DNA of 64,000 nucleotides from positions 1,798,001-1,862,000 of the forward strand of contig OX596344.1 in the NCBI GenBank assembly GCA_951394405.1, in the 5' to 3' direction. Positions within the stretch are counted from its first letter, which is position 1, and the number at the start of each line of letters is the position of its first letter. The position numbers and the translations under genes are program-made. Under the pieces are notes generated by a model. It did no database searches. It was not told where the DNA came from and saw only the letters and a list, made by a program, of their open reading frames with translations. Positions 1 through 10,780 of the stretch are shown one piece after another. Source of the DNA: Coprinellus micaceus (Eukaryota; Basidiomycota; Agaricomycetes; Agaricales; Psathyrellaceae).

Positions 1-2808
1 AGCTTTCGGAACTTTTGCCTTGCGAGGGATTGATTCGCGAGGGGGAGGGGGAGGTGGCCGGGTGCGTTTCTGGGCAGGTGCTGGAGGTGCGACCGGTGCT
101 GGAGGAGGTAGTTCTGGGAACATGGGTCCATCCTCAGCTGGTGCAGGGAGCCCTGGGAACAAGGCAGGTATTGGTAGCAGCTGTTTCGTTGAGGGAGTAG
201 ATGAGGGATCCCGTTTCGTAGGAGTAGGTGGAATTGACGGATGGACAGACGGTTGCTGTGTGGCTGGCGTCTTAGGCTCAGTTTTAGGAGGTCGCTCGGG
301 AGTCCGAGGTGCTGCTTGGTCTCCATCGTCATCATTGTCGCTCTCGTCTGATCCATCATCTGGATGGTCATGGGGAGGCGGTGGTGGCGCGATGGGAGCA
401 TGAGGTGGTGCAAGAGGTGGATTCTCCGGTTCGAGATCGGCGTCTGGCCAGATGTCCCTAATGCCTATAGGCGTGTATGCCTGTTCATTCCCTACGGTCG
501 AGAGACCAGGGAAGGTGCTTTCGGCGAAGATAACATCCCGGGATATGGTGATCTTCTTCGTCACTGGATTGTAGCATTTCCAGCCTTTGTAGCCTGGTTC
601 AAAGCCGATAAAGACACAAGGCTCCGTGTGTGACTGGAGGTTCTTGCGGTCCTTGCGCGATACATGGACGTATACGCGGCAGCCAAATACTCGGTGCATG
701 GACAGATCAGGCTTTGCTTTATGCCAGACTTCATAGGAGGTAGTATTCGATAATGTAGAGGATGGGGTCGCATTCAGGATGTCTGTGTAATAGAGTACAG
801 CTGCACCCCAGAACATCATGGGAAGGCGTGCTTGGTTGAGCATGGCAATGACCCCTTCAGTTAGTGTGCGATTGAGTCGTTCGCTGACACCGTTCTGTTG
901 AGGTGTGGCTTTAACTGTGTGTTGCCGTGTGATACCAAGTCCCTTGCACCATTGAATGAAGTCGTTCCCCATGTATTCCCCTCCTTTATCATCACGAAGT
1001 TCCTTGACCTTTGTGCCGAGCTTTCGCTCACTCTTGGCAACAAAGTCTTTGAAGGCTTGGAATGCGTCACTCTTGTGTTTCAGGAGGGCGACCTCTTTGA
1101 ATCGTGAGTGGTCATCAATGAATGTGATCCAGTATCGATAGCCGATTGGTGTCTGTACAGCAAGGGGTCCATGGAGGTCCGAGTGAATCCGTCCAAGGAG
1201 CTCTGTTGAGCGATTCGCTGATAGCTTTGGGAATGGATCCCGATGTTGCTTCCCTGCGATGCAGTGTTCGCAGGTGTCGTTAAGTTCCGTGCCCTCCTTC
1301 ACCAGGATGCCAGTGGCCAAGTCTTGGCGCATAAGCGTCTCCAGACGATCCTTCCCAATGTGCCCTAACCTCTGATGTAATAGTTCCTTCCCGATTTTGG
1401 AGATGTAGGCTGCCTCCGTCTCCGTGTTTTCGAGCGTTGTCCCATTGAGAGAGCCAACAGTTCCGTCGATGGTAGCTGTTAGGAGTAGCTCGCCATTCTT
1501 GAAGAAGTCAAGCGAGTCTCCTTCAATTACGACACGCATTTTGCTCTTCTTAACGACAGAGAGGATCGAGAATAGGTTATTGCGAAGTGCAGGAACATAT
1601 AGTACATCGTTGAATATCACAGTTTGACCAACTTTTCCGTATATACGAGGCGTGAAACGTACTTCCCCCTTTCCTGTAGCCCAGACAATCTCGTTGTTAG
1701 CGAGAGACACAGCAATTTTCACCGCAACCATGTTACGGATCCACTTGCGATTGGGTGTCATATGTGAGGTTGCACCTGAGTCTGGGTTCCAGGAAGTATT
1801 AGTGGGGTTGTTACGAGCTCGACGGATAAGGGGACTTGCGATGTGGGCAACAGTGGCCATCATGACGTTCTCCTCAGCAGTCGCAGCTGTGGTGGGCGTC
1901 TCGGCGATCTTGGCTTTCTGGGAGTTCTGGACGCGGCAGTCCTTGTCCTCGTGCGTGTTCTGCCAACCGTGGACCTTGCACCTGTACTTCGCCTTCTTCT
2001 TCGGGGCAGCTGTAGCTACCTGAAGAGCGGCGGACGTCCCCTCAGCAAGCTGAGTGTTGCGAGCGAGGGAGTCGGCCTTGCGAAGGTGATCGAGGACTTC
2101 AAGGGGATTGTCGTCCCCAGTGGAGATGTGGTTGAGCGTATTGCGGAGGATGGTGTCATCCTTGCCAAGACCAATGGGGATCATGCTGATCGCAAGATCG
2201 CGCGCGAGATGAGCAGCCGTGTATCCTTCCTCGAAAGCAGAGGGCGTAAGGAGTTCACTTGCTCCCCGACTGGTGGATTGAATCGTCGTCGTTGCTCCGT
2301 CCGATGTCGTTTGGGAGGAGATGGTGACAGACCGTGTCGTCTCTGCAAGGTATTCTGCTCCTTGCGGGAGGAGCGCGGTGAGACGTGAGGCGTGTGCCAT
2401 GCAACGCGATCCGAAGTCGGAGTAGGTCTCCTTCTCAAAGCCCGAGGACCTCATGCGAAGTGCCATCATCTCCTGAAGGACACTGATGCGAGAGCCAGAA
2501 GTCTTGGGCTGGTATGTTTCCAAGAGCTTCTCCCAGATAGCAGCGATGTCGGTGACTTGGATGCCAGAGAGGACGGTCTCGAGTTGGGAGTGGTCGAGAG
2601 TAGACCGGACGTAGCCGATGAGCTTGGAGCGGCGACTGGCATAGTCGGACTTGACCTTGTCGTCGGCATTGCTCCCAGGTTTTTTCTCTTCCCCAGTGAG
2701 GATGCCGTAGGCGTTGAGGTCGAAGGCCTTGTTCTCGACAGTGAACTTCCACTGCTGCACAGTGTAGGCCGTGAGCATGATGGGCGAGGACGTAGTGGTA
2801 GAGTCCAT
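1..2808 (-). CDS. Copia Gag-Pol polyprotein, N-terminal 936 residues (partial)
   Basis: The frame opens at ATG 2808 and stays open for 936 codons to the edge. Residues 1-250 are a copia-type Gag region. A zinc-knuckle-like C-x2-H...H-x4-C cluster follows near residue 270, in a Lys-rich stretch. Aspartic protease: catalytic DSGA with Asp343. GAG-pre-integrase zinc motif: HQRLGH at 478, followed by CEHC. Integrase core: Asp544 (in IHSDLHGP), Asp607 (in RDDKGGEY) and Glu643 (in NGVSERLNR). The last two are exactly 35 residues apart, a canonical DD35E triad. After the core comes the family's conserved VFGC...GYKGWKCYNP region, then a Pro-rich linker at the cut edge. It would make the virus-like particle and integrate cDNA. 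Nothing visible is mutated. Confidence 0.93.
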   Translation of the reverse strand, partial: MDSTTTSSPIMLTAYTVQQWKFTVENKAFDLNAYGILTGEEKKPGSNADDKVKSDYASRRSKLIGYVRSTLDHSQLETVLSGIQVTDIAAIWEKLLETYQPKTSGSRISVLQEMMALRMRSSGFEKETYSDFGSRCMAHASRLTALLPQGAEYLAETTRSVTISSQTTSDGATTTIQSTSRGASELLTPSAFEEGYTAAHLARDLAISMIPIGLGKDDTILRNTLNHISTGDDNPLEVLDHLRKADSLARNTQLAEGTSAALQVATAAPKKKAKYRCKVHGWQNTHEDKDCRVQNSQKAKIAETPTTAATAEENVMMATVAHIASPLIRRARNNPTNTSWNPDSGATSHMTPNRKWIRNMVAVKIAVSLANNEIVWATGKGEVRFTPRIYGKVGQTVIFNDVLYVPALRNNLFSILSVVKKSKMRVVIEGDSLDFFKNGELLLTATIDGTVGSLNGTTLENTETEAAYISKIGKELLHQRLGHIGKDRLETLMRQDLATGILVKEGTELNDTCEHCIAGKQHRDPFPKLSANRSTELLGRIHSDLHGPLAVQTPIGYRYWITFIDDHSRFKEVALLKHKSDAFQAFKDFVAKSERKLGTKVKELRDDKGGEYMGNDFIQWCKGLGITRQHTVKATPQQNGVSERLNRTLTEGVIAMLNQARLPMMFWGAAVLYYTDILNATPSSTLSNTTSYEVWHKAKPDLSMHRVFGCRVYVHVSRKDRKNLQSHTEPCVFIGFEPGYKGWKCYNPVTKKITISRDVIFAESTFPGLSTVGNEQAYTPIGIRDIWPDADLEPENPPLAPPHAPIAPPPPPHDHPDDGSDESDNDDDGDQAAPRTPERPPKTEPKTPATQQPSVHPSIPPTPTKRDPSSTPSTKQLLPIPALFPGLPAPAEDGPMFPELPPPAPVAPPAPAQKRTRPPPPPPRESIPRKAKVPKA

Positions 2809-3396
2809 GATGGTAGGTGATGAAGAATGGGAGAGGATGAAATGATAGGTACGAAACGATAAGAGATAGGTGATAGGTAAAGTGCCCGTGATTTTGTAGG
2901 TAAAACGGACCAATACGTAGATATCCTAAAAAGGAGTTGAAGTTTTACACTAAGATCCGCAGAGGGAACCCCGCTGTCACTTTGAGTACCGGTTACTGAA
3001 AGCGTTTGGATGGAGGGAGCGCTACCGTTGCGTCGTTTCCCCAGTCCAACCGAATCAGGCCTCTCAAAGAAGGATCACTACTCTAATTCCGCAGACGGTA
3101 AGTGTCTGTGGACTTCCTGATAGCTTCTTTCCCGTAGTGGGAACGCTTGCCGCGGGGTAGAAGGTGGTAATGGAAGTTGATACGTACTCCTGAGTATCAG
3201 GAGGGGTAGTGGAATGTAAGTAGCGAAACGTAAATAGCGAAAGTGAAGATAGTGAAAATGTGAAGAGAGATAGGCTTCAGGTGGAGATATCACACGAGAA
3301 GAGGCCGTAGGCTATGGGCGATCGAGGGGCAGTGGAGCGGTTACCGCGGTGTCTGATAACGGATGGCGTGATCAGAGGAGCCCGGGGCTCATAACT

Positions 3397-3779
3397 TGTA
3401 GAACGATGCAAGTATGACCCACTGTAAGTGGGGAGAGTTCGATGTTAGATTGAAAGTAAGTAGGGTATACAAGATACGCACCTGTAAGTGGGGAGAGTTC
3501 GATGGGGACTCACCCACTTACAGTGTGGACTATATACTGTGGAGAACAATAGATAACCTATATGCGGAACAATAAGAAAGAACAATAGACGTTCCATAAG
3601 TAAAGAACAATAGCAGTGAATGGAGATAAGGTGGAGATAAGAGAACAATAAGTGCGAGTATAATGGGAATAATACAAGGTGGTTGTTGTTCTCTGTAGAA
3701 CAATAGAAGATAAGTAAAACGTTCGAAATAGAGGTATTCTTTGTAGAGATAGAGTTGACATGAGCATTGTCTTCCAACA
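3397..3779 (-). repeat. 5' long terminal repeat of the copia element
   Basis: About 383 bp with TG...CA ends (plus strand TGTAGAACG...TTCCAACA; the minus strand starts TGTTGG, common for copia). One end abuts the interrupted GTPase exon and the other abuts the leader. A 23-bp sequence (CTGTAAGTGGGGAGAGTTCG plus ATG) occurs at 3422-3444 and again at 3482-3504, a 60-bp internal periodicity. The LTR would carry promoter and polyadenylation signals. The 3' copy is off-window, so ends were set from TG/CA termini and the gene breakpoint rather than from LTR alignment. Confidence 0.75.
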
Positions 3780-4576
3780 CTTTTCTCTTCCTCTCCAGCG
3801 GCTAACCGCATAACCTGCGCTCCTGCCTCACCGTCCCTGCCAGGATTGAGCATCTTCGCCCAATGAACTTGCTTTAACTCATCCTCCCTCATCTCGAAAT
3901 CTCGTCCCGCTGCCCTCCCCCATTTCGACGTTACAAAGACCACCTTGTTGAGCGCCGAGTCCCCACACAGATGGTTGAACATCTCAAGGTTCCGGCGTGC
4001 CGTTCCCGAGAATCGGTCCTGGGAGATGTCGTGAAGGTAAACGACACCCCCAAGTATCATGTTCTTGCGATAACTAACTTGAACTTATTAGTGATAGGCA
4101 TTGCCTCCCACCCCGCAGATTGACCTACGACTCTTGAAGCCAGTTCGCTATCCGTTTCAAGATCTCGAAGTCGGAAGCAATGGTATCGTCGAACCCAGGG
4201 GTGTCTACAATGACGACCCTAGTTTCCGGCGGCAGGTAGGAGAAGTTTCGGTCGATCTGGTTGGGAACGATGATGGACTTGAGCTGAACAGTGCAAGAAA
4301 CCAGATTCTCTCCAACTTCCACGCGCGGCTCCTCCCCGATCGCTGCAAGGTAACTGTTGATGAACTGCTCATGCCGATGAATCCGTGTATTCAGTTTTCG
4401 GGTGTGGACAGGACTCACAGAACTCTTCCCAGCACCGGTTGTGCCCATGACCCTGCCACGGTATGTCAGTTTCATGGGCAGCACGTCGACTACGTTCATG
4501 CCACTCACGGAATTACAATGTCTGTTTCCAAGGCGTCGATCAAGGCCTGGTCCATAATTCTGTTCTTGCTCGACAT
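3780..4576 (-). pseudogene. P-loop GTPase A, truncated by the copia insertion
   Basis: Near-identical in layout to the intact gene at 49490-50614. Exons on the minus strand: 4576-4509, 4452-4419, 4364-4129 and 4073 to the insertion at 3780. The second exon is a 34-nt microexon encoding the P-loop (GTTGAGKSS). DTPGF (G3) and TSKWGRA (G4-like) follow. Translation matches the paralogue as far as ...LAAGEEEKS and then enters LTR sequence, losing the C-terminal helical region and basic tail. A truncated protein with a complete G core could still be made, ending in LTR-encoded residues, so it may not be biochemically silent. It is divergently paired with GTPase B. Confidence 0.9.
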
Positions 4577-5316
4577 GGCGGGCGTCAAACTGAGAGAAAT
4601 TAGAATGGAATAATAATTTTGGGACGGCGGGTTGGAGGTTTGAAGCCCAAGTGGGGTGAGCACTGAACAGGATGTCTACGGAGCCCGCACCACCAGGCCC
4701 CGAAGGAGGTGCTCTACACGCTGCGTTCGCGACGCATGTTTGAGTCCTGGCTTGCCATGAAGCCTCGTTTTCAAACATCACATTAACGGCTCCCAACTGC
4801 CTTATCCATCCAATGTGGCATGCCCCCTGTGCGTCACACTTGTGCTACCTTGCGCCTTACTGGACGAGACGGAACTTCAAGGGCGCCAAGCGGTATACGA
4901 GCAGTAGTTGAATATCCAAGCCCGCGCCGGCTGGGGGACACACAGTGTGCAGGAATATTTTTGCCTTGTAAGTCCTTGGCTTTAATCCGGCCTCGATGTC
5001 GGGGACCAGATTCTTGGATCGCTTCTTCCTGTCTCAGAGCCTCGTGCAGCCCTCCAGTGTCAAACGCAACGTGAAACATACTCCAGTCCCCTATACACGC
5101 ACTCGAAATGAATAAGGCGCGTTGACGGAGTCGATATCGCGGCTGTATTCGCTGTGCCCATTGGCAGTCGCGACCCAATTCAACACAGTCAGATGGTCCA
5201 GGGCCATTCATAGAGACATACGCCGCTGCTGAAACAATACTGAGGAGACCACCATTCCCACTTGTTCCCCAGCCCCCCATTCTTTTCCTTCGAGTCACCA
5301 CCACACCGTTTGTGCT
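4577..5316. promoter_or_regulatory. Shared upstream region between divergent GTPases A and B
   Basis: About 740 bp lie between the two start codons and no gene was recognised. The counterpart at about 48720-49489 has diverged but is still recognisable, so the divergent gene pair was duplicated together with its common upstream region. Both genes probably draw regulation from it; no specific element could be identified. Confidence 0.5.
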
Positions 5317-6271
5317 ATGCCCATCGCTAAGGATCATTCAAGAGACGATCTCATAACCAAGCAGTCCGGGGTCATCATTTTGTGAGCGCCGTTCAATTCT
5401 TCGAGTGCTACTCTCCTGAATTCCCTTGGGGTCTCAGACTCTTAGGGAGGTCCGGGGCTGGAAAAAGCCATGTGAGGTCTCCTTTCCCCTATGAAATCCT
5501 TTAACTGAAATCCTACACTCTAGTTCATCAACGTCGCGGCTGGGAGGCCCGTCGCATCTGTATCTGGGGGATTGACCGCCAGCGAAAACGAATTGGCGGT
5601 CCGCCACTTTACGCTCGAGAATCCACACCCTCGCAATCCCAGCTCCCCCGACAAACTTATCCTCGTGGATACCCCTGGCTTCGACAACTACTACCGGGAA
5701 GTGAACGATGCCACTATCCTACAGCGAATTAGTGAATGGCTGACGACCCGGTGAGCTAGTGGGCCCTCGCTTCATATTCACACCGAGAGGATCTCACTCA
5801 CTCCGGTTGCTCGTGGGTACTAGGTGTAGCCTCGACGCCCAATTCGGAGGCGTCATCTATTTCCACGACATCACCCAGGACCGCGGCGCCATGGAATACA
5901 ACCAGACGTGGCCTGCAGCGTACCTAACTGACCCTGAACCCGTTCGACACCTCCTCCTCGCCACCGTGAAATGGGACCGCATATCGGCACCTCCAGTGAA
6001 CTACGAGGAGCGTGAGGACAGACTGTCGAGAACGGTGTGGAGGAGGATGCTGGACAGGGGTGCTCGAGTGGCGCGGTTCGCCAATACCAAGGACTCGGCA
6101 TGGATGGTGCTTTCCCAACTCCTCGAACTTCAACCCCTCGACCTACACATCTTGCAGAAGGACCTGATGCGAATCAAGAGTCGGGGTCACATCAAAGGTA
6201 CGGCGAAGACGACCGGGTTTTTCTCCTGGATGATAGGGATCTTTTCAAGAGTGAGTCGTCCTCCCGAATAG
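5317..6271 (+). CDS. P-loop GTPase B (intact copy)
   Basis: Four exons: 5317-5381, 5438-5471, 5524-5750 and 5824-6271, giving 257 residues. The 34-nt second exon encodes the Walker A motif GRSGAGKSH. Exon 3 carries LVDTPGFDN (G3). Exon 4 begins RCSLDAQFGGVIYFHDITQD and contains TVKWDR, the G4-like position. These G1/G3/G4 elements fit the TRAFAC-type GTP-binding domains common in agaricomycetes. The C-terminus is a short hydrophobic/basic tail (FFSWMIGIFSRV), possibly membrane-binding. The gene is divergent from broken GTPase A and has a pseudogenised inverted copy at 47790-48720. Substrate and pathway are unknown. A further intron near the 3' end cannot be excluded. Confidence 0.8.
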
Positions 6272-6704
6272 ATACTAACATAGTAGATATGGACTCATGG
6301 GTTCATTGTCGTCTATCCAGTGGTTCGCATCGAGGTAGCGACGAAGCATTCTTGGAGGGTTCCCCACCCAGTCATGCGGTGATGGTGTACTATGATGCTC
6401 CCGACGCTTTGGTTTCGCGGGTACACGATTTTGAGAGGGCGTTCAGCATCCCGAGCTCGCGGCCACGCAGAGCTCTCGTCCTGCTAGCCTCGGGGGTACC
6501 ATTCTTGCTTGACTTCAATCTGGGTAACCAGCTCCCCTTTATTGCATCCAACAGGGAACTGTATAGCACAACGAACGCCGGGTCAATTTCCGTCTTTATT
6601 CTGATATTTTCGCATCGTTAATTTAGTGGCGAAGGAGCCGGGTCACTGGCCACTCTGCCTACAGGTGAAATACGACATGCTCATGTAGTCTCCACATATC
6701 ATTC
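6272..6704. other. Short intergenic stretch
   Basis: Lies between the convergent ends of GTPase B and the DUF6535 gene. Open frames here look like chance frames with no family match that I recognise. Confidence 0.5.
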
Positions 6705-8918
6705 CTAGCATCCATGAGACCAGGAAAGAGAGGAATTGGAGGCATTGGGGTTCGGAACGTCTACAATAGCGAACGAACTTGAAGGGGTACGATAGTTGCT
6801 GTAATGGCTCAATACTTCGGGGTCCTCGATGCCAAGGTCACGCTGGAACCGACTCCAACTCAGATTCGGAGGGAACGGAATTTGGTACTCAAGGGCGCCC
6901 GAAATTTCATTGTACTTGCGGAGGGCACCAACAAGTCGCTCGAGTGAAGGGGTCATCGTCTTGACCTTCGCGAACATTGCATGGCAGAATACTAACGCTG
7001 CCTGATAACCTTGGACGGCGACGTGGGGAGTCCCACCCTGAAGGCTGGCAAGTATTGCATCGCAGATAGGCGGGTTGTTGTCCGCGTCGTGGGCAAGGAT
7101 CTTCGCCGATGCTGCCAAATAACGTCCCACATAGGCGTTGTTGTCCATGGTGCTCACGCCGTAGTCCCCAGCTCTGATGCGGGCGAAGAAGTTCAGCAGT
7201 ATAAGGCGGGTTTGACGTCGAATTTCTACAAGGGAAATTTGATTTCAATCGTTTTAAATGCCTAGAAAAGTGGGAGACCCACCCTTTGAACACTCCAGAT
7301 CGACGTTCCTCTTCTCCAGGATGTATGCAACCCATTGAATGGGGAGACTCTGGGGAGGGCGATAGCCCCCATCCTGGTCCTGGGGGTGTACATGTCCCCT
7401 GCTCTCTTTCTGCCCGTACAACCACTCCGTCAGCCGCACACAGAGCTCCAAGCCACTCTGCTCAGCATCGGAGGGAAGACTATCGAAGTCGGTGTTACGG
7501 GAGAGCAGACGGAGGGTGGCATCGTCTTGCAGAGCATCGCAGTCATCTATCGTAACCCCAGGTGGCACACCATAGTCGAGGGGTTCTGATAACGAGATGC
7601 GATGAAGAAAACGACCATAGGGCTTCTTGTCATTGGCAGCCAGAACGATGGCCACTCCATGATCGACTGTAGTATATGTTGTGTGTGTCACAAAGGCAAC
7701 CTGCTTTGCCTCCAACAACCCTTGAACTGCATCGTACAATGGGACCGGCAGCTTCGAAACAGTGGCTTGCGTATCGGCCTTGGAATAACCCATAATGAAG
7801 TCAAAGTCGCGTTGGTAAAGCCAGGCCACTCCGTGCTCCAGCCAGGTATCGCCTTGTTTGCCACGAAATAGAATCCCCGTCCCGTGCGGCAGTTTATCGA
7901 GCCATTCAACCCTGCTCCTTTTGGAGGCGAGATTCCGGGAGTTAACTTTGAAGTACCTGTCGGACTGCTCCCCAAACGCCTGAGCGAGTTTCTTCACAAT
8001 GGGAGAGAAAAGGCGATGGAAGGCCCAAGCCTGAGGAGACCTGTAGGGGCATGGAGAGCGGGGGCGGGGCATTCGGAAGGGAAGAAAGAGGAGGGTAGCC
8101 TGGAATGTCGGTAATACTGTGGTGAGGACGACGAAGAGAAGGGCCAGCGCAACAGCCGCCCCGACCCAGGCCCCAACAGTCCGGTTCATGAGCCACAGTA
8201 GTTCCACCAGCCCCAAGAGAAATAGTACGACAGCCCCTAAAAGGAGCAGCGAGAGAAGGGTGAATGTGTGGGGGACAAGCCATCGGTCCAGGGACTCGAC
8301 TTGCATCTTGTGGAGGGAGAATGTGATCTGGGGTTCGAGGTCTCCGTGGTTATGCTGGTGCTCCCTCAGCCACTGGAGGGCGATAGTACCGATGAGCACG
8401 GTGACTAGGCTGAAAACGAGGCTCAGGAACCACAAGGTATTGATGCGGGTGCTTGAATTATCAGGAAGGGAGAAGCTGTCGGTGGTAAACGGGCGCGCAG
8501 TTTCGTTTCCAATCCTGTTGGCCACGAGGTATTCGAGCATGACTTCTACTGGGTCCTTGCGCAGGGATTTGTAGGATTCGATGATGAATGCTGTAACGAC
8601 AGCGGAGAAAAGACCGGCCTATAATAGGATGAGCGATAGAGCAGGTCAAATGTGAGTATGCCGAACATACGAAGATGAGGATGTTATTGACTTCATCCTT
8701 CCACATTTTACATCGCTCAGCGTCTTTCTTTCTCAAAGGATCCAAGAGCTGAGTCCAGGGATCGTCCTTGGCCTCTGGAAGGGGGTACTTATATGCGCCA
8801 CCGCAGTTCCAACCCTAGGTGGACAGTCAGTTCTGAACGACGCCGATTACCTGAGACGAAAACCTACCTTTTGATTCGTTGGCTCAGGATCTCTAGGAGG
8901 TTTTTCCGCTTCTTCCAT
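6705..8918 (-). CDS. DUF6535 multi-pass membrane protein
   Basis: Four exons on the minus strand: 8918-8868, 8814-8671, 8618-7283 and 7225-6705, giving 683 residues in consistent phase. The N-terminus is acidic and Pro-rich (MEEAEKPPRDPEP). The DUF6535 core follows: DDPWTQLLDP, then WKDEVNNILIF, then AGLFSAVVTAFIIESYK, the family hallmark. Helices of that block and those near INTLWFLSLVFSLVTVLIG and TLLSLLLLGAVVLFLLG are membrane-spanning. The C-terminal two-thirds are soluble and unlike anything I know. The family is expanded in agaricomycetes and its function is unknown. ATG 8918 was chosen because it is the first in-frame Met and splices cleanly into the core. It is convergent with GTPase B. 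Confidence 0.88.
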
Positions 8919-10039
8919 ATTCGGGCCAATGAAAGGATATTGAAGCCTGTGCAGATATCAGGAAAAGGAGGGAATAATAAGGCAGGCGCCAGGGCCCCAG
9001 CAGCGCGCCATATAACCACTTCGTTCGTTGACAGCCCAAATGTCACACCTCAAGCGCGACACCCTCGTGCTAACGCTCGTTGCCCTTGCATCGACCGACT
9101 GCGCGGCCACGATGCCGTTTAGTAATAAGCGACGCCTACACGGCTTGGAGGCAAGCGAGCCCCTGGCAAGAGGCTCGAATATGGGTAAATAGCGTGCCGT
9201 TACTCGCTTCCGGGGGTCGTTGAGATGTGGTTGTGGAGGTTAGAATAGTACCGGTGTCAACTGGCGTCAAGGCTTCAGTCGCATGGCACGCATGGAATCG
9301 AGGGAGTGGTGCTTCCGGGCCTACATAGCCTACTGCATAGATGTAGTTCCTGTGACTTTTGATTTTCACTCGTTCCTTCAGTTGGATGGGTCGTCATACG
9401 TCCTAAGCCGGCGCTTATTCTGTTGGCGGGTACAATGGATTCAATAAAACGTTATGAACGGCAGATGACGGACATTGGGCTGCTTATCAGTGGGCGACAC
9501 CTGCTAAATGCGTGACCTTGCAGATCGATCGTGAACAACAATCCAACACTGACACGTTCGGCCGTCCTGTGTGAAGGTGGAACACGAGGTGGACGCCTGG
9601 TTGTGCTGCTTCGTGTCGCTTCCCATCCATCGATAATGGCGCAGCCCCGGCAGAAGGCTCAGAGTCATGTTGTTTGATCCTATGAAGAAGCCATTGCGCC
9701 AAGCATCTCGTACTGGCCCTGCGCGAACCTTGGAATCGTTTTTTGACGACTGATGGTCGTTCCAGTGCTAGCTATGAATGAGAAAAACGTGTTTAGGTGC
9801 ACCTCGCATTACTAGATCGCTAATGGATTCTCGCCTTGCTAAACCTGCGAACGAAACAGCCCATGAAGGTGTCCGACTTGGGGCAACAAACCCATTCAAG
9901 TCCGGTTCCCAAAGACGACACCCTGAGGTAATGTTCGGTCAGGATTCTGGGAGTCTAATAACTCACGAGCCCATTTACTCCCGCGTTGGCATCGACAAGT
10001 TTAATGGGACAGATCTCGGGGGCAGGGCAGAGCCATGTA
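8919..10039. other. Intergenic, no gene recognised
   Basis: About 1.1 kb upstream of the DUF6535 gene. Only short unrelated frames are present. The proximal part presumably holds that gene's promoter; no motif stands out. Confidence 0.5.
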
Positions 10040-10780
10040 CGCAGTCTGTCATCTGCGCCCAGAGCCATGAAGGACAACTCCCAGGAGATTGCGAGCCACA
10101 ACCCTGGGGTAAACAATGAGGCCACCAGAGTTCTGCCAGGTCTTGAGGACGATGTTAACAGTGAGGAATGCTTCGCCTGAGGGAGGGCGGTCCGGCGGTT
10201 GGCGCCGTCATCGAGGGTGCGCTCGAACCACTGGATGCTCGACGTCGTCGAAGCGTTCTGCTGCAGAAACATCAAGTGCCTGGCCAAACTGAAAACACGC
10301 TCGGAGCGCATTGGGTTGCGCTTGTAGGCCATGGCAGAGGATCCGACTTGAAGGGCGCCTCGACTTCCTTGAGATTGCCAAGAAACGGATCTCGATCGCG
10401 ATCTTGTGTGCAGTGGCTCCAAGAGAAGCGAGTGTCGATCTTTCTGGAGTGGGTCTGGGAGCTGACGGGGTAGGTATGCTCGAAGCCGGAGACCTTGCCA
10501 GTGGTAACAAGGCTGTCGAGCTCCTCGTCCTTGCCATGGTCGCCGTCGAAGATGGCCAGGAAGCCGGCTTGGGTTCCAGTGGTCCCTCGGAGATCCCGGA
10601 GGTAGCGCGCTTTCCGGCTGAGGGGTCTGGAAGTGGGTGAGCTCGACTCTCGGGACTCGGAGGCCGCAAGAGTGTTCGGCGAACGCGGAGAGCCTCGGCG
10701 AGTATCAGGTCGGCCAGCGAGCCGATGAGAGCGAGGGTTTCGCGGAGGAAAATAAGGTCGGCGTTACTGAGCATTTCGTG
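10040..10780 (-). pseudogene. ADE13: Decayed adenylosuccinate lyase copy
   Basis: Minus-strand translation in shifting frames recovers adenylosuccinate lyase, the purine-pathway enzyme that splits SAICAR and adenylosuccinate. Seen in order: [51 protein letters not shown]; then the lyase signature [17 protein letters not shown]; then [17 protein letters not shown] late block resembles the ...[12 protein letters not shown] region. The pieces lie in at least three frames and the tail has stops, so no full-length enzyme can be made. The N-terminal 90 or so residues are not recognisable. No intron is evident across the 740 bp, which would fit a retrocopy, but this is weak evidence. The functional gene must be elsewhere. 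Confidence 0.88.

Larger units (their letters stand above)
1..3779 (-). mobile_element. Ty1/copia LTR retrotransposon, 5' part, running off the left edge
   Basis: The element reads on the minus strand: 5' LTR (3397-3779), a leader of about 590 nt, then one open polyprotein frame from 2808 to the window edge. Integrase comes directly after protease, before any reverse transcriptase, which is the Ty1/copia order; RT, RNase H and the 3' LTR must lie outside. The element sits in the last exon of a GTPase gene. The intact paralogue at 49490-50614 continues across the same point, so the breakpoint is base-exact, just after AAAAG on the minus strand. A 5-bp duplication is expected but its other copy is off-window. 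No stop or frameshift is seen in the visible coding part, so the element may be young. Confidence 0.93.
3780..6245 (+). repeat. Left arm of a 43-kb-spaced inverted duplication
   Basis: This segment holds GTPase A (minus), a shared upstream region and GTPase B (plus). It is homologous, in reverse orientation, to about 47790-50290. Homology includes the non-coding middle: the stretch around 4985-5030 matches the reverse complement of 48990-49040. Ends are approximate because they were placed by eye. Confidence 0.85.

Noticed and set aside
4125..4796. 223-codon minus-strand read-through frame over GTPase A
   Set aside because: It reads introns as coding; the spliced model with the 34-nt exon matches the paralogues.
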